This document shows, piece by piece, positions 62,125-64,000 of a DNA stretch of 64,000 bases (position 1 is the first letter of the stretch; the number at the start of each line of letters is the position of its first letter). Source of the DNA: Piscinibacter defluvii (lineage in GTDB: Bacteria; Pseudomonadota; Gammaproteobacteria; Burkholderiales; Burkholderiaceae_C); contig NZ_RCHJ01000005.1 in the NCBI RefSeq assembly GCF_004011805.1, positions 372,001 through 436,000 of the forward strand. The letters run 5' to 3'. The notes beneath the pieces were generated by a model. It saw only the letters and a list, made by a program, of their open reading frames with translations, was not told where the DNA came from and did not search any database. The position numbers and the translations under genes were made by a program.

Positions 62125-63111
62125 TCACCCGGCCCCTTCCAGCGAGCGGAAGAAGTCCGCGAACACCGCGTCGCGGTTCACCGCGTAGGCCTCGCGCATC
62201 AGGTGCCGGCCCGGCGCGGCGCGCCAGCGCTTGTCCTCGCCGAGCACCGGCGTGCGCACCAGCGTGCTCGGCACCCAGCCGGGCTCGATCAGCCAGGCGA
62301 TGTTGATCAGGTCCCAGATCACCCAGCTGTGGGCGAAGAAGTCGTCGATGCCCAGCAGCTCCCACAGCGGGTTGTGGGTGTAGAGCTCGAACAGCCAGTC
62401 GCCCAGCGCGCTGCGGCCCTTCACCCAGCGCTCCATCTCGGGCAGCGACAGGCGCAGTTGCGCTCCGACCTGGAAGCCCGGCAGGTAGACATGCGGCACG
62501 CCGCAGTCGAGCAGCGTGCGCGTGGCGTGCAGGTCCTGCTCGAGGTTGAACGAATCGTTGACCTGCGGCGCGTGCGAAGGGTAGCCGCTGGTCCAGACCA
62601 CCACGATGCGCTCGGCGATCTCGGGCGCGAGCAGCAGCGCCGCGGCGACGTTGGTCGGGCAGCCGATCGCCACCACGTAGAGCGGCTCGTCGGCCGGCTG
62701 CGCACGCGCCAGCGCGATCAGGTGCTCGGCCGCGGCGCTGGCCGGCGGCGGCTCTCCGGCGCGCAGGTAGTCGGTGGCGCCGGCGAACACGCGGCCCGCA
62801 GGCAGCACGCCGGCCTTCTCGAACGCGGTGACGATCACGTCCAGGCTGCGCTGCATGCCGATGCCGGGGGCGTCGAAGCAGGGCAGCTCGCGCGCCGACG
62901 CGCCGGCGCGGGCCCGATAGGCCTCGCGCCGGTGGGCGAAGGACCAGGGCGCCGCGTACACCGCCTCGAGCTGCAGCCGCTCGGGCCGGCGCAGCGCCCA
63001 GGCGAGCGCGAAGGCGTCGTCGATCTCGTTGGCCGCGTCGGTGTCGATCACCACGCGCGGCCGGCCGCGCGGGGGGGCGAGGCGCTGCGTGGTCCAGGCA
63101 TCGTCGTGCAT
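62125..63111 (-). CDS. Inosine/uridine-preferring nucleoside hydrolase family protein
   Basis: 328 aa. The N-terminal RPRVVIDTDAANEIDDAFALAWAL holds the DTDxxxxxDD calcium- and ribose-binding motif of nucleoside hydrolases, although the second position region differs from the usual DPGxDD (ANEIDD instead). Further landmarks: YVVAIGCPTNVAAALLLAPEIAERIVVVWTSG and DSFNLEQDLHATRTLLDCG. The enzyme class cleaves the N-glycosidic bond of ribonucleosides. The ATG at 63111 is divergent from an ABC substrate-binding gene, which could supply its substrate. Confidence 0.85.
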   Translation of the reverse strand: MHDDAWTTQRLAPPRGRPRVVIDTDAANEIDDAFALAWALRRPERLQLEAVYAAPWSFAHRREAYRARAGASARELPCFDAPGIGMQRSLDVIVTAFEKAGVLPAGRVFAGATDYLRAGEPPPASAAAEHLIALARAQPADEPLYVVAIGCPTNVAAALLLAPEIAERIVVVWTSGYPSHAPQVNDSFNLEQDLHATRTLLDCGVPHVYLPGFQVGAQLRLSLPEMERWVKGRSALGDWLFELYTHNPLWELLGIDDFFAHSWVIWDLINIAWLIEPGWVPSTLVRTPVLGEDKRWRAAPGRHLMREAYAVNRDAVFADFFRSLEGAG

Positions 63112-63159
63112 GCGAGATTCTGGCTGTAAGGCGCCGGCGGCCGCCGCGACCAAGGCCGA

Positions 63160-63165
63160 TACACT
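63160..63165 (+). promoter_or_regulatory. Putative minus-10 element of the ABC substrate-binding gene
   Basis: TACACT at 63160-63165, about 43 nt before the ATG at 63209. No convincing minus-35 is present in the GC-rich 17-bp upstream window. Confidence 0.3.
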
Positions 63166-63208
63166 GCCTCGCCCGGAGCCGGGCTGCTGCCCGGCGGGAG
63201 ACTCCGCG

Positions 63209-64000
63209 ATGACGAGACCGCCTCCGCAGCCCGCCGGACTGCGCCGCCGCACGATGTTGTCCGCCGCTGCGCTGCTGCACTGGGCGGGCGCCGCGCGGGC
63301 GGCGGACTGGCCCGCCATCGAGCGGGCCGCGCGCGGCCAGACCGTGTACTTCAACGCCTGGGCCGGCAGCGACCGCGTCAACGCCTACCTGCAGTGGGCC
63401 GCGGCGGAAGTGGCGCAGCGCTTCGCCATCCGGCTCGAGCACGTGAAGCTCGGCGACACGGCCGAGCTCGTCAAGCGCGTGCGCGCCGAGAAGCAGGCCG
63501 GGCGCGATCGCGACGGCTCGGCCGACATGGTGTGGATCAACGGCGAGAACTTCCTCGCGATGAAGCGCGAGGGCCTGCTGTTCGGCCCGTTCGCCGAGAG
63601 CCTGCCGGCCTTCCGCTACGTCGACACGGTCGGCAAGCCGACCACCCGCATCGACTTCTCCGAGCCGGTGGAGGGTTACGAGGCCGCCTGGGGCATGGCG
63701 CAGTTCACCTTCTATGGCGACGCGCGCCGCGTCGCCCGCCCGCCGACGGGCTTCGACGAACTGCTCGCCTTCGCGCAGGCGCAGCCCGGGCGCTTCACCT
63801 ACCCCAAGCCGCCCAACTTCCACGGCACCACCTTCCTGAAGCAGGTGCTGGTCGAACGGGTGCCCGACCGTGCGCCGCTCTACCGACCGGCCGGTGCGGA
63901 CGCTTCCGCGCTGCTGGCGCCGCTGTGGTCGGCGCTGGAGTCGCTGCACCCGCTGCTGTGGCGCCAGGGCCGCGCCTTCCCGGCCAACACCGCGGCGATG
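63209..64000 (+). CDS. YnjB-like ABC transporter substrate-binding protein (cut by window edge)
   Basis: At least 264 codons from an ATG at 63209 (GGGAG about 10 nt upstream), open to the window end. A twin-Arg-like signal peptide GLRRRTMLSAAALLHWAGAARA is followed by QTVYFNAWAGSDRVNAYLQWAAAEVAQRF and later VWINGENFLAMKREGLLFGPFAESLPAF, TRIDFSEPVEGYEAAWGMAQFTF and FTYPKPPNFHGTTFLKQVL. These fit the family of Escherichia coli YnjB, the binding protein of a YnjBCD-type ABC importer whose natural substrate is debated. The permease and ATPase genes should lie to the right. Divergent from a nucleoside hydrolase. Confidence 0.85.
   Translation, partial: MTRPPPQPAGLRRRTMLSAAALLHWAGAARAADWPAIERAARGQTVYFNAWAGSDRVNAYLQWAAAEVAQRFAIRLEHVKLGDTAELVKRVRAEKQAGRDRDGSADMVWINGENFLAMKREGLLFGPFAESLPAFRYVDTVGKPTTRIDFSEPVEGYEAAWGMAQFTFYGDARRVARPPTGFDELLAFAQAQPGRFTYPKPPNFHGTTFLKQVLVERVPDRAPLYRPAGADASALLAPLWSALESLHPLLWRQGRAFPANTAAM

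Overview
The window is a very GC-rich (about 70% by eye), gene-dense stretch of a bacterial chromosome. Gene content points to a betaproteobacterium of the order Burkholderiales, probably the Rubrivivax/Leptothrix/Ideonella side: a Bug-type tricarboxylate receptor, several TRAP transporters, an MSHA-type pilus locus, ChrA, and two glycosyltransferases of the TIGR04282/TIGR04283 families. This placement is inferred from gene families, not from a marker gene. I saw no rRNA, tRNA, CRISPR array, insertion sequence or origin. No gene-free gap exceeds 300 bases; the largest, 15037-15308, holds a promoter for the TIR gene and nothing else I recognise.

Region by region. 1-410 is the start of an acetyl-CoA-synthetase-like ligase running off the left edge. 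562-11728 (minus strand) is an eleven-gene, mostly overlapping run for an MSHA-type type IV pilus, mshA-C-D-O-P-Q-I-(PilN-like)-J-K-L. 11801-19294 separates this from the rest of the pilus genes: a STAND ATPase with a TIR gene, a PAS-GGDEF-cNMP-binding protein, an acyltransferase broken by an in-frame amber codon, and chrA. 19361-24842 resumes the pilus genes with mshG, mshE and a second larger GspE/PulE ATPase. Both ATPases carry MshEN-type motifs expected to bind c-di-GMP, so the diguanylate cyclase inside the locus is a plausible input. mshM and mshN are not seen.

25003-32165 holds a Bug receptor, a metal-uptake set (DUF2946, TonB receptor, PepSY protein), an EamA exporter, a thiamine-binding-like protein and a DUF3455 lipoprotein. 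32166-36200 has a second TIR protein convergent with a TPR-containing serine/threonine kinase, which directly follows a TRAP operon (36204-38977) controlled by a divergent LysR gene. A TPR-GGDEF cyclase follows. 41902-53328 is a long co-directional run: DUF1445 protein, a second TRAP transporter, an extra DctP, a fused 5-oxoprolinase, a membrane protein, two glycosyltransferases and a phosphotransferase. Together these suggest uptake and ATP-driven opening of 5-oxoproline or a similar lactam.

53416-57292 is the most striking pair: a SLOG-like Rossmann domain fused to four membrane helices, followed 31 bp later by a TIR-TM-WD40 protein. The parts match the logic of Thoeris (TIR makes a nucleotide signal, a sensor domain reads it and triggers an effector) in an arrangement I do not recognise as described. 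57347-61577 (minus strand) holds a lipoprotein, a bacterial pentameric ligand-gated-channel homologue, a CorC/HlyC protein, ExoD and a YccA/Bax-inhibitor protein. The right end has a small secreted protein, a nucleoside hydrolase and the start of a YnjB-like ABC substrate-binding protein.

Three separate TIR loci within about 45 kb, each with a different partner, make this an accessory/defence-rich neighbourhood.
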